Positions 1 to 7,688 are shown, counted from the stretch's first letter. The stretch: DNA of 12,360 nt from an uncultured Blautia sp. (GCA_946629475.1 CAMOXX010000061.1:1-12360); one strand, 5' to 3'. Notes: generated by a model not told the origin, from the sequence alone. Numbers and translations are program-made.

Positions 1-595
1 ATGCCACCAGAATGAAGATGAACAGCTCATCCATATGCAGCGTCCAGATATAAAGGATATAGTCGCGCCCGAAAGATAAGCCGGGCGCGATAATCAGCTG
101 AACGATCAGAAGGGCCAGCAGAAAAAGAAGGGAAACCTGATTGATGGAAACCCGGATGGCTTCCTGCCGTCGTGCCGCATGGATGATAAAATGACTGACG
201 CAGACAAAGGACTGGATAAACAGGATCATGCGTTCCCCCGCCAGAAAGATAAACCCTTGCAGGCCCATTGTGATATAGGTTTCTGAATCCTGACTGGCCA
301 GCTTTCCCAGAGCATATTGTGACTGGGCGCAAAGCATACAGAACAGCAACCCCACCGTAGCAGCCTGCATCAAAAACAGCTTATGGGTTTTCAGCGAATA
401 AAACAGGGTGCCGACAAGCACGAGCCGCATCAGCAGGTCATATAAGCCGGCAGGGTCGATGCCTCCGGAGTGTGTACCGAAATAATAATTCACCGGCAGG
501 ATCAGGATACTCGCCGATGCTGCAATCAGAGCTGTGTTTTCGTCCAGGAAGAATCGTTTATATCTGTTGCTCCAGGAGATTCCCTTTCTTTTCAT
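1..595 (-). CDS. Polytopic membrane protein, C-terminus outside window
   Basis: The reading frame is open from an ATG at 595-593 to the window edge, giving 198 codons with no stop, so the gene is truncated by the window and not broken. The N-terminus is basic (MKRKGISWSNRYKRFF). It is followed by about six hydrophobic stretches at residues 21-39, 51-68, 72-92, 108-138, 150-172 and 178-198, so the visible part is an integral inner-membrane domain. Six helices at the N-terminus would fit the sensor part of a histidine kinase or diguanylate cyclase, a transporter, or an uncharacterised membrane protein, but no motif decides this and I do not recognise the family. An in-frame ATG nine bases upstream (604-602) is possible. 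I prefer 595 because GAGG (610-607) lies 11 nt ahead of it but only 2 nt from the upstream ATG. A good promoter lies about 90 bases upstream. Confidence 0.75.
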   Translation of the reverse strand, partial: MKRKGISWSNRYKRFFLDENTALIAASASILILPVNYYFGTHSGGIDPAGLYDLLMRLVLVGTLFYSLKTHKLFLMQAATVGLLFCMLCAQSQYALGKLASQDSETYITMGLQGFIFLAGERMILFIQSFVCVSHFIIHAARRQEAIRVSINQVSLLFLLALLIVQLIIAPGLSFGRDYILYIWTLHMDELFIFILVA

Positions 596-683
596 TATAC
601 ACATCGCCTCTTCTCTTCCCAGCCTCCGCTTTGGCAACAGAGCGCAAGCCTGTACAAAAAATCTCGATTTGTACCTGTGCAAT

Positions 684-712
684 AATATAGCATAGAACTT
701 GCCCGACTTCAA
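684..712 (-). promoter_or_regulatory. Sigma-A promoter with extended -10 for the membrane protein
   Basis: On the minus strand TTGAAG (712-707) is followed by a 17-nt spacer and TATATT (689-684), preceded by TGC, which makes an extended -10. Transcription would start near 677, leaving a leader of about 80 nt before the ATG at 595. Spacing and sequence fit a vegetative promoter well. No experimental support is available. Confidence 0.65.
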
Positions 713-774
713 CATTTAATGATGGCAACTGGTAACTGTTCATTGCCTTCATAACTACGAATGTTAGACTGAAA

Positions 775-821
775 GAGGGTCAGCTCCCGGTGTCACATCA
801 GACATCCGGGAGCTGACCCTC
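775..821 (-). terminator. Perfect 16-bp hairpin downstream of PspC gene
   Basis: Bases 775-790 and 806-821 are perfect inverted copies of 16 bases, with a 15-base loop that can pair further (TGTC with GACA). The hairpin lies between the stop of the PspC gene and the promoter of the membrane protein, both minus strand, where a terminator is expected. The T tract on the minus side is short (CTCTTTC), and the plus side has none. Termination is therefore likely but not typical; a transcript-stabilising or other structural role is possible. The rest of the 596-922 gap shows only the promoter at 684-712 and a doubtful 20-codon frame. Confidence 0.55.
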
Positions 822-922
822 CTTGCTGCTTTCAGCATATCATGTACTCAGACGGCTCAGCACTTTCAACTGCGATGGGAACCGCTTTTTTCATAAATCA
901 GAATTCAAAACTCTTCTCCGGA

Positions 923-1126
923 TCAGGCTTCCGTATTCTCCGGGAGTGATCTTTTTGGTATGATCACTGCGGCAATCAGGTAAGCCAGAATTCCCGAACC
1001 TCCAAGGATTGAAACTGCGGCAAACCCGAGTCTCACCAATGTGGCATCAATTTCAAAGTACTCTGCGATTCCTCCGCAGACACCTGCGATCATCTTGTTT
1101 GTTTCACTTCTGTACAGTTCCTTCAT
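923..1126 (-). CDS. PspC-domain small membrane protein
   Basis: This 67-residue protein is essentially a single PspC domain. The motif AGVCGGIAEYFEID (residues 14-27) is the family hallmark, followed by one transmembrane stretch at about residues 32-56 and a short charged tail. PspC proteins are linked to phage-shock or envelope-stress responses in proteobacteria. In Firmicutes, stand-alone short PspC proteins of this length are common and mostly uncharacterised; a role at the membrane is likely but its partners are unknown. GGAGG (1140-1136) lies 9 nt from the ATG. A TATACT at 1184-1179 could be the -10, with only a poor -35. The gene follows the terminator of the large operon and seems to be its own unit, ending before the hairpin at 775-821. 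Confidence 0.9.
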   Translation of the reverse strand: MKELYRSETNKMIAGVCGGIAEYFEIDATLVRLGFAAVSILGGSGILAYLIAAVIIPKRSLPENTEA

Positions 1127-1178
1127 TTTCTCTCTCCTCCATGTATTTTGAAGCTCTTTTGCTTTTGTTTATGAAAAG

Positions 1179-1184
1179 AGTATA
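1179..1184 (-). promoter_or_regulatory. Possible -10 box of the PspC gene
   Basis: TATACT on the minus strand lies about 50 bases upstream of the PspC start codon, downstream of the operon terminator. The sequence 16-19 bases farther upstream is T-rich but lacks a convincing -35, so an alternative sigma factor or an activator could be involved, or the site may not be used. Confidence 0.3.
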
Positions 1185-1214
1185 TACCGGCAAGATAAAA
1201 GAAAAAGGTAAAAC

Positions 1215-1253
1215 AGATTAAAAAAAGATTAAAACAACTGCTTTCGCAGCAGT
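1215..1253 (-). terminator. Rho-independent terminator of the seven-gene operon
   Basis: On the minus strand ACTGCT (1253-1248) and AGCAGT (1242-1237) form a 6-bp stem around GCGAA. A long T-rich tract follows (TTGTTTTAATC, then seven T residues) down to about 1215. It begins six bases after the stop of the DUF1667 gene and closes the operon. Confidence 0.8.
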
Positions 1254-1258
1254 CCCAG

Positions 1259-1627
1259 TCAGTCTACATTTTTGGTTGCGATCATGTCCCCCCCTGTTCC
1301 TGCCACATCATGGAACAGGACATCTCCGATCCGCACCGGGCAGGGTACGGAAACACCCCGCAGATCGCGGATCACTTCCATGATTTTTCCCTTCGGAATG
1401 TCCGAAGCAGTCTTCAAAGGAACCATGCGCTCCCCGTTTTTACTGCCGTACACACGCACGGAGCTGGTCACGATCCGGGTCGGGGCTGTAACCTCCTTGC
1501 GCGCATATTTGTCGCCTCTGGGGCAGGTATTTCCCGTGACAAGAAGAATCTCGTCATTCTCGTCCATCATCACTTCGATCTGGCAGCCGAGAGGACAGCC
1601 GATACATGTCAGATTTACCGTCTTCAT
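1259..1627 (-). CDS. DUF1667 cysteine protein, small subunit of a GlpA-type dehydrogenase
   Basis: From the ATG at 1627 this is 122 residues. DUF1667 proteins are almost always encoded after a GlpA-like and an HcnB-like flavoprotein, as here, and are taken to be the third subunit of that complex, loosely replacing the GlpC electron-transfer subunit. Visible cysteines are C8, C11 and C15 (CIGCPLGC), C35 (NTCPRG) and C96 (VPCPVR), enough to bind an iron-sulfur cluster or another metal; the cofactor is inferred. A TTG codon at 1630-1628 would add one residue. The ATG is preferred because GGAGG lies 7 nt upstream. The ATG shares one base with the TGA stop of the preceding gene (TGATG), so translation is probably coupled. 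It is the last gene of the operon, with the terminator directly after it. Confidence 0.9.
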   Translation of the reverse strand: MKTVNLTCIGCPLGCQIEVMMDENDEILLVTGNTCPRGDKYARKEVTAPTRIVTSSVRVYGSKNGERMVPLKTASDIPKGKIMEVIRDLRGVSVPCPVRIGDVLFHDVAGTGGDMIATKNVD

Positions 1628-2928
1628 CAATTATCCTCCTCTATCCTGATCTCTGCGGATGTAAAATCCGAATGCTCATCAAGAAGCTTTCTCGTCAGCA
1701 CCAGTTCTTCCATCTCGCCGGGTGCCATGACTCTTCTCTTTTTGGAAAGCGCCTTTTTGCCGTCAAGATACAGAACCACGCGCCGGTTAGTCATGACATC
1801 TCCGACACGGAAGCGGATCTTCAGCCAGTGCTTAACCTTTGCCGGATCGACAGAGGCCGGAACCGTATAGCGAACCCCGCCTGAAAATGTTACAGGCACG
1901 CTGTTTCCGGTTTCATCCGCTGCCCATTTTCCTTCACCGCAGGCGGCAATGTAATCCGCGGCGCAGCTTCCCGCAAGTCCTGCCTCCTCGCTCACGTAAT
2001 CGACCAGATCATGCACATGCAGCACGTTTCCTGCAGCAAATACACCGGGAACCGATGTCTCAAGCGACTCGTTGACCACAGGCCCGTTTGTGATCCGGCT
2101 GATCTCGGCTCCAAGGCCGATCGTCAGCTCGTTTTCGGGAAGAAGGCCGACCGAAAGAAGGAGTGTATCGCAGTCGTAGTGCTCCTCCGTTCCCGGGATG
2201 GGCTTCCTGTCGGGACCGACCTCCGCGATTACTACGCCTTCCACACGCTCTTTTCCTTCAATCCTGACGACCGTGTGGGACAGCTTCAGCGGAATGCCAA
2301 AGTCATCCAGACACTGCACAATGTTTCGTTTGAGGCCTCCAGAATAGGGCATCAGCTCCGCGCATACCAGAACCTTTGCGCCTTCCAGCGTCATCCGCCT
2401 CGCCATGATCAGGCCGATATCACCGGACCCCAATATCACCACGCGTCTTCCGGGGAGATATCCTTCAATATTTACCAGGCGCTGCGCGGTTCCTGCCGAG
2501 AAAATACCGGCCGGCCGGAATCCGGGAATATTCAGCGCCCCGCGGCTCCGCTCCCTGCAGCCCATCGCCAGGATAAGCGCCTTTGATTTCATCAGAAGCA
2601 GGCCGTCCTGTTCGTTGACCGCCATGACTTCCTTCGAACCGTCCTCTCCCTGTCCGATGGACATGACCATCGTGTCAAGCTTATATTCGATTCCACGCTC
2701 GATCACCTTATCGACAAACCTCTGCGCATATTCCGGGCCGGTCAGCTCCTCCTGGAATGTATGCAGGCCAAAACCGTTGTGGATGCACTGATTGAGAATG
2801 CCGCCGAGCCTTGTATCACGTTCCAGTATCAGAATGCTGCGCTCCCCCTGATCGTAGGCGCTTACAGCGGCAGCAAGCCCGGCCGGTCCTCCGCCGATGA
2901 TAATCAGATTATATTCTATCCGTTCCAT
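1627..2928 (-). CDS. HcnB-like FAD/NAD(P)-binding oxidoreductase subunit
   Basis: This 433-residue pyridine-nucleotide-disulfide-oxidoreductase-type flavoprotein has an FAD-binding GxGxxG at residues 12-17 and an acidic strand end at E36. The LNQCIHNGFG segment (45-54) is typical of the HcnB/GlpA-partner branch. A second nucleotide-binding GSGDIG sits at 167-172, and the FAD-site motif GVFAAGNVLHVHDLVD is around 295-310. There is no CxxC redox disulfide, only C48 in that area, so it is not a thioredoxin or glutathione reductase. By family and by position between a GlpA-like protein and DUF1667, it should pass electrons from the dehydrogenase subunit to a nicotinamide or quinone acceptor. The start has a GGAGG just upstream and a 9-base gap from the previous stop. 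It could also be annotated as a sarcosine-oxidase-alpha-like subunit, but the context argues against that. Confidence 0.88.
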   Translation of the reverse strand: MERIEYNLIIIGGGPAGLAAAVSAYDQGERSILILERDTRLGGILNQCIHNGFGLHTFQEELTGPEYAQRFVDKVIERGIEYKLDTMVMSIGQGEDGSKEVMAVNEQDGLLLMKSKALILAMGCRERSRGALNIPGFRPAGIFSAGTAQRLVNIEGYLPGRRVVILGSGDIGLIMARRMTLEGAKVLVCAELMPYSGGLKRNIVQCLDDFGIPLKLSHTVVRIEGKERVEGVVIAEVGPDRKPIPGTEEHYDCDTLLLSVGLLPENELTIGLGAEISRITNGPVVNESLETSVPGVFAAGNVLHVHDLVDYVSEEAGLAGSCAADYIAACGEGKWAADETGNSVPVTFSGGVRYTVPASVDPAKVKHWLKIRFRVGDVMTNRRVVLYLDGKKALSKKRRVMAPGEMEELVLTRKLLDEHSDFTSAEIRIEEDN

Positions 2929-2937
2929 GGCTCCTCC

Positions 2938-4389
2938 TTACACTCTGTCCTTGACCAGACCGACAATCACTTCGGAATGTCCGCCGGTCTTGGTAATATC
3001 AGCTACATCCACGCCCCACTCTTCCGCCAGAATATCCATGATTCTGGGCGAGCAGAAGCCGGCCTGGCATCTTCCCATGCCCGCGCGGACGCGGCGCTTG
3101 ATGCCGTCAAGGCTCTTTGCCCCGAGGGGACGCCGGATCGCATCGAGAATCTCACCCTCGCTCACCTGCTCGCAGCGGCAGACAATACGCCCGTACTCCG
3201 GCTTTTCGCGAATCAGATCAGCAAGGCCCTCAAGGCTCAGGGCTTTCGGATCGATGAAGCCTTTTCTCGTTCCATTAAAATCAGGGTTTTTATCAAGGCC
3301 CAGCTTTTCGGCCACCTCTTTTGCAATTTCCTGACCAATGGCCGGAGCAGCGGTGAGCCCCGGGGACTCGATTCCGGCACAGTCGAAGAAGCCGGGAGCA
3401 TCCGACACTTCGCCCAGGATAAAATCATGCTTCGCCTCATGCGCGCGGAGCCCGGCAAAGCTCGTGATCACCTCGCGGAGCGGCAGGTCGTCAAATGCAA
3501 GGCCGGCCTTTGCCATCAGGTCATCAAAGCCCTCCGAGGTCGTATCCACGCCTTCCTTGTCATCAATATCCTCTGCGGTCGGGCCGACGATCGTATTTCC
3601 ATGCACAGTCGGGCTTACCAGCACCCCTTTTCCGAATTTTCCCGGAACCTGGAACACCGTGTGCTGCACGTATCCGCCGGTCCGGCGGTCCAGAAGCAGG
3701 TAGTCACCTTTTCGCGGAATTATGTGGATTTTGTTCTCAGATACCATATTGTGGAGAATATCCGAGTACAGTCCCGCTGCATTTACAACAGTCCTGGTGC
3801 GCACGGCTCCGTTTGCCGTCTGAACCACCCAGCAGGGGGAACCGTCCTCGTCCTCAGCAGGCGTTAACGCTTTTACTTCCTCGTTAAAGCGGAATTCCAC
3901 CCCGTTGGTGCTTGCGTTTTCCGCGAATGCGATGGTTGCGCCAAAGGGACAGATAATCCCGGCGGTCGGTGCATAGAGGGCTGCAACCGGAACATGGCCG
4001 ACGCTCGGCTCCAGTTCCTTCAGGCGCTCTCTTCCGACGATCTCCAGCCCGGTCACACCGTTTTTGATTCCGTTCTCCTTCAGCGCCTCCAGCTTCGGAA
4101 TATCCTCCTCACTCAGCGCCAGAACAAGAGAGCCGTTGTTTTTATAGGCAAAGTCCAGTTCCTTCGAAAGCTCCGGATACATCCGGTTTCCGAGAATATT
4201 GTATTTTGCCATCAGGGAGCCATGCGCCGCGTCAAATCCCGCATGGACAATAGCCGAATTGGCTTTGGACGTTCCGGTACAGACATCCTCCGCGCGCTCC
4301 ATCACACAAAAGGAGCCGGTGTAGGCCGATAGGAAGCGGGCTACGGCACAGCCGGTTACTCCCGCGCCAATGATCACTGCATCATACAT
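2938..4389 (-). CDS. GlpA-like FAD-dependent dehydrogenase with BFD [2Fe-2S] domain
   Basis: This 483-residue protein has two parts. Residues 3 to about 370 are a DAO-fold flavoprotein domain with GxGxxG at 8-13, E31 for the FAD ribose, and the TSKANSAIVHAGFDA segment (40-54) typical of glycerol-3-phosphate and L-2-hydroxyglutarate dehydrogenases. Residues about 400-455 are a bacterioferritin-associated-ferredoxin-like domain with four cysteines, C404, C406, C441 and C446 (CRC and CQAGFC), expected to hold a [2Fe-2S] cluster. The family oxidises an alpha-hydroxy acid or glycerol-3-phosphate and passes electrons through the partner subunits encoded next. No glycerol kinase or facilitator gene is nearby, so the substrate cannot be fixed from context. 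AGGAGG lies 7 nt before the ATG, and the gene follows the CysK gene by 21 bases. Confidence 0.9.
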   Translation of the reverse strand: MYDAVIIGAGVTGCAVARFLSAYTGSFCVMERAEDVCTGTSKANSAIVHAGFDAAHGSLMAKYNILGNRMYPELSKELDFAYKNNGSLVLALSEEDIPKLEALKENGIKNGVTGLEIVGRERLKELEPSVGHVPVAALYAPTAGIICPFGATIAFAENASTNGVEFRFNEEVKALTPAEDEDGSPCWVVQTANGAVRTRTVVNAAGLYSDILHNMVSENKIHIIPRKGDYLLLDRRTGGYVQHTVFQVPGKFGKGVLVSPTVHGNTIVGPTAEDIDDKEGVDTTSEGFDDLMAKAGLAFDDLPLREVITSFAGLRAHEAKHDFILGEVSDAPGFFDCAGIESPGLTAAPAIGQEIAKEVAEKLGLDKNPDFNGTRKGFIDPKALSLEGLADLIREKPEYGRIVCRCEQVSEGEILDAIRRPLGAKSLDGIKRRVRAGMGRCQAGFCSPRIMDILAEEWGVDVADITKTGGHSEVIVGLVKDRV

Positions 4390-4410
4390 GAATCTTCCTC
4401 CTGTTTCCCC

Positions 4411-5340
4411 TTAATCATCAAAGAGTGGTGTTGAAAAATAGCGCTCCGCTGTGTCCGGCAGAACCGTCACTACGGTTTTCCCTTTTCCGAGAATTTTCGC
4501 CATGCGTACCGCAGCCGCCACATTCGTCCCGCTGCTGATTCCGCACATGATGCCTTCCTTCCTGGCCAGATCCCTGGATGTCTCAAGCGCCTCCTCATCC
4601 TTGATGATGCAGACGTCGTCATAGATGGACTGGTTGAGGATGACCGGAATCACACCGTCGCCGATCCCCATCTGTACATGGGTTCCGATGGAGCCGCCGC
4701 TCAGAATAGCGGCGTTCTCCGGTTCCACCGCCCAGATTGTCATATCCGGGTTCTGCTCTTTTAAAATTTCACCGATGCCGGTGATGGTTCCACCGGTTCC
4801 GATTCCGGAGCAGAATCCGTGGATCGGACCGTTTACCTGGGACAGGATCTCATGAGCCGTGTCGCGGCGCTGAACCTCCGGATTGGCGGGATTTTCAAAC
4901 TGCTGGGGAACATAGACCTTCGGATCGCTCTCCTGCATCGCGAGGGCTTTTTCCAGACATTCCTCAATACATTTGCCGATATTGCCCGCATCATGCACCA
5001 GCATGACCTCCGCACCGTAATGGCGGACCAGCTTTCTCCGCTCCTCACTGACCGAATCGGGCATAATAATAATCACTCTGTATCCGAGAACCGCACCGAC
5101 AAGCGCAAGTCCGATCCCCTGATTTCCGCTTGTAGGCTCCACGATCACCGAATCGGGAGCAATCAGCCCTTTCTGCTCGGCATCGCGGATCATGTTGTAA
5201 GCTGTCCTCGTCTTGATGGAGCCCCCAACATTCAGGCCTTCAAACTTCACAAGAATCTCTGCATCATCAGGACCGGTCATATGGTGAAGCCGGATGATCG
5301 GTGTGTTTCCCATTGCTTCCAGTATTGTGTCACAAACCAT
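4411..5340 (-). CDS. cysK: Cysteine synthase-type PLP enzyme (O-acetylserine sulfhydrylase family)
   Basis: The 309-residue length is typical of CysK. The family joins O-acetylserine with sulfide to give cysteine in the cytoplasm. Residues seen are K43 for the PLP Schiff base (GGSIKTR), the asparagine loop TSGNQG (70-75), the phosphate-binding GTGGT (181-185), GISSG (267-271) and the C-terminal LPDTAERYFST (294-304). Common CysK sequences have NPGGSxKDR and TSGNTG. Here these are NVGGSIKTR and TSGNQG, so the enzyme belongs to a divergent clostridial branch and could use another acceptor or donor. The start overlaps the end of the GH78-like gene by 11 bases. An AAAGG site lies about 8 nt ahead of the ATG inside that gene, implying coupled expression. 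The symbol is given by family only. Confidence 0.85.
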   Translation of the reverse strand: MVCDTILEAMGNTPIIRLHHMTGPDDAEILVKFEGLNVGGSIKTRTAYNMIRDAEQKGLIAPDSVIVEPTSGNQGIGLALVGAVLGYRVIIIMPDSVSEERRKLVRHYGAEVMLVHDAGNIGKCIEECLEKALAMQESDPKVYVPQQFENPANPEVQRRDTAHEILSQVNGPIHGFCSGIGTGGTITGIGEILKEQNPDMTIWAVEPENAAILSGGSIGTHVQMGIGDGVIPVILNQSIYDDVCIIKDEEALETSRDLARKEGIMCGISSGTNVAAAVRMAKILGKGKTVVTVLPDTAERYFSTPLFDD

Positions 5341-6907
5341 TTTTAACGCCTTTCTGATTGAAATATTTCCGGATCATCATCACTGGAGTACAGCTCCATG
5401 CATGGCAGTAGCTGTTGATCACTTTTCCGCCGTAAGGAGAAGCATCGGGATTATCGGGATCCCATGCTTCCCAGAAGGTGTCCGCCCCTCTCTCCAGCAT
5501 GCTGCCCCAGTATTCTTTCATGTGCTTTTCCGCCTTATCCATAAGCCCTGTGCGGCAGAGCGCCATGACATAATAGTGGTGCATGTAGGGAGTCGCCATT
5601 TTGTAGGGAGTCATGAATTCAGAATCCCGCTCCATCAGGCGGCGGGCTTTTTCCGGCTCCAGGACATCAGCCAGAACCATCCAGACCTGCGCAGCGATTG
5701 CTGACTGCCCGTTCGAAACAAAGCACTCCCTCTCATCGTCCCAGAATTCCGCAATGGCCGCGTCGCGCAGAAGTTCGAGCTTCTGAAGAAGCCAGTTTGC
5801 CTGCGACCAGTCATTTTTCCGGCGGGCAAGGCGGCGGGCATACCGCAGCGCGCAGATCAGGACTGCCTGGGCGCACGCTGTCTTGTCCATCGATTCGCAC
5901 CAGTCGATAAAAGTGCTCTCGGCAGCCTCGCGGTTTACCACATGATTTTCACCGCACATCCGGAGGCTGGTCTCAATCTGCTGCATCGCGATGTCGTAAA
6001 GATCATTCAGTGTCTCGATATCATTGGTCTCCTGAAGATACTCCTCCAGGGCAATAACAAAGAAAAGCGCATAGTCAAACATCCAGGTATCATCCGCGGC
6101 AACCGTGGGCCTGGTGAACAGGCAGGCACTGATTCTTCCGTCCGGGAAACGGCTCCCGGCAAACAGATACAGGCAGCGCTTTACCAGATCCATGTTGCGG
6201 AATGTGGAATAATTAGCGAGCGCCTGGAGCCTCAGATCGCCCATCCAGAGCCTCTGGTCACGCTTCGGCCCATCCTCGAACACATCCTGCATGCAGTTGG
6301 CCAAGGTACGGAGCCCGGCCTTGAAAATACGGTCGTTCAGCTCATCTCCGGTCGGTTCAAACCGAAATTTCCGTATATTCGCGGATGTCTCCGTCAGGCA
6401 TTCTGCGTGCTTTACAATCAGCTTGTACTTGGGCGATGTATCCATCATCGTGATCTTCAGGTAGCGGAACGCGTATCTGCGCGGGAGCGTGATGCTCGCG
6501 GGCAGTACATCCACATGGACATATTCCTCCTGAATCCAGCTGTGTGAGATCCACCCGTCATACTCTTCGGAGTTTTCGCTCAGTTCGTCCAGAACCTCCG
6601 AAAACTTGAGCTTCAGAAAGGCCGGCGCGTCCGGGTGGCTGCCTGTGTAGGACAGCTCCAGTGTCAGATACCCGACCTGATGACTGCCGAAGTCCAGGCA
6701 CAGGTTCTGGCCTTTCCCCATCGCCAGATGGGGAACCTTGTGGAGAACGATGTCCTCCTTCTCGTGGCTGTACCTTTCTTTTAACTGAAATCCGCCCACC
6801 GGCTCTACGACCTCGTGGTGCAGCGAAGGCTTCAGCTCCTCCGCACGGTATAGAAGCCGGGCATCGTTCAGTGGATGAAAATCTTCAATTATACTGATAA
6901 GTGCCAT
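5330..6907 (-). CDS. Compact GH78-like (alpha-L-rhamnosidase-like) glycoside hydrolase
   Basis: A 525-residue protein with a beta-rich N-terminal part (about 1-180) and an (alpha/alpha)-barrel-like C-terminal part. The segment EDGPKRDQRLWMGD (211-224) matches the GH78 signature, with carboxylates D212, D217 and D224. The middle position is usually glutamate, so D217 is a substitution. TFWEAWD (477-483) supplies E480, a candidate catalytic base, and CHAWS (501-505) matches the usual CHGWS. Characterised GH78 rhamnosidases are often 850-1000 residues with extra beta domains; this one is near the minimum. It has no signal peptide or membrane segment and so would act in the cytoplasm on imported or internal glycosides, though no transporter or rhamnose genes are nearby. 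GGGAGGG lies just before the ATG. Specificity is unproven; it could act on another sugar. Confidence 0.78.
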   Translation of the reverse strand: MALISIIEDFHPLNDARLLYRAEELKPSLHHEVVEPVGGFQLKERYSHEKEDIVLHKVPHLAMGKGQNLCLDFGSHQVGYLTLELSYTGSHPDAPAFLKLKFSEVLDELSENSEEYDGWISHSWIQEEYVHVDVLPASITLPRRYAFRYLKITMMDTSPKYKLIVKHAECLTETSANIRKFRFEPTGDELNDRIFKAGLRTLANCMQDVFEDGPKRDQRLWMGDLRLQALANYSTFRNMDLVKRCLYLFAGSRFPDGRISACLFTRPTVAADDTWMFDYALFFVIALEEYLQETNDIETLNDLYDIAMQQIETSLRMCGENHVVNREAAESTFIDWCESMDKTACAQAVLICALRYARRLARRKNDWSQANWLLQKLELLRDAAIAEFWDDERECFVSNGQSAIAAQVWMVLADVLEPEKARRLMERDSEFMTPYKMATPYMHHYYVMALCRTGLMDKAEKHMKEYWGSMLERGADTFWEAWDPDNPDASPYGGKVINSYCHAWSCTPVMMIRKYFNQKGVKNGL

Positions 6908-6936
6908 TTTTCCCTCCCCGATTCAGCTGCTGTTTT

Positions 6937-7677
6937 TCAGCTGCCTGCCTGTATCACACTGGCTGCAGCTTCCATTACTTCGTCTTTTCCCTCCACAATC
7001 CAGGCGTCGCCTCCGCAGACCAGGTTCCCGCTTTCAAAACGCACACCGTACGTTTTGTCCGGATACTCAAATATTAAAAGAACGTCGCTGTCGGTTGTGC
7101 GCCATTCTGAAACGGAATCCAGCCTGACATTTTCAAGGGCTTTCAGACATGCTTCAATCAGAGCAGGATCCACAGTCTCATATTCCGAGGAAGCTTCGAA
7201 CTGTTTCACTACTTTCAGCCTCCACACAGATTCTGCATCCTGGCTGATTCCATAAAACGGATATGAAATTGATACCTCAGTCCCGAAGATATCGTCCGTC
7301 CCTTTTCCGTCCTTGTCCACCGTGTACCACGCGCTTGTGGCAGTATGGCTGTCATTTTCGTCCAGTGTGATGATATCATAGAGATGAATCTGGTACATTC
7401 CTTCATCCGTAATCTCGCAGTCGGCATACTCGGGCAGGTAGTCATTATGCATCATATAATACACCTTTGCCATATCGCCCAGCTGTTCCGTTATTCCGAC
7501 AGTCTTACGGGGGCCTTCAGGCTGTGAGAGATGCTGCCCCACGATATCCGCCGGAACACCGTAATCCCTGGACGATTCTTCGTTTTCCTGAGCAGACACG
7601 GACAGGGAAAACGGCATGCAGCATACCGCCGCTGCCGCCAGCACGGAAACAAGCCGGCTGAACAGTCTTTTTTTCAT
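6937..7677 (-). CDS. Exported protein of unknown function
   Basis: The likely start is the ATG at 7677, giving 246 residues: it has a perfect AGGAGG 5 nt upstream and opens a classical signal peptide (MKKRLFSRL, an Ala-rich core, cleavage probably after SVSA at residues 26-29). An upstream in-frame extension to 7776 would cover the end of the acetyltransferase gene and bury the signal, so it is rejected. The two cysteines in the signal core do not form a good lipobox, so a freely secreted or wall-associated protein is more likely than a lipoprotein. Residues about 90-135 contain a WYTVDKDGKGTDDIFG segment of a type I recall from the ends of clostridial lipoproteins. The C-terminal half is not recognised. 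It lies 10 bases after the acetyltransferase gene and 29 before the GH78-like gene, so it belongs to the operon. Confidence 0.8.
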   Translation of the reverse strand: MKKRLFSRLVSVLAAAAVCCMPFSLSVSAQENEESSRDYGVPADIVGQHLSQPEGPRKTVGITEQLGDMAKVYYMMHNDYLPEYADCEITDEGMYQIHLYDIITLDENDSHTATSAWYTVDKDGKGTDDIFGTEVSISYPFYGISQDAESVWRLKVVKQFEASSEYETVDPALIEACLKALENVRLDSVSEWRTTDSDVLLIFEYPDKTYGVRFESGNLVCGGDAWIVEGKDEVMEAAASVIQAGS

Positions 7678-7682
7678 AAAAA

Positions 7683-7688
7683 CCTCCT
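7683..7688 (-). promoter_or_regulatory. RBS fixing the start of the exported protein
   Basis: AGGAGG on the minus strand lies 5 nt before the ATG at 7677, directly after the TAA (7690-7688) of the acetyltransferase gene and sharing its last base. It decides for the signal-peptide start over the longer in-frame extension. Confidence 0.8.

Noticed and set aside
27..332. 101-codon minus-strand frame
   Set aside because: Another frame on the same strand encodes a continuous hydrophobic protein with promoter and RBS; this frame is its shadow.
558..752. 64-codon minus-strand frame at the membrane-protein start
   Set aside because: It spans the extended -10 promoter, overlaps the N-terminus of a better-supported membrane protein in another frame and has no recognisable product.
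832..894. 20-codon minus-strand frame starting MKKAVPIAVES
   Set aside because: No convincing ribosome binding site or promoter, and too short to judge; it lies in the untranslated stretch after the PspC gene.
2761..3867. 368-codon plus-strand frame
   Set aside because: It is antisense to the well-supported GlpA-like and HcnB-like genes and has low-complexity shadow composition and no family motifs.
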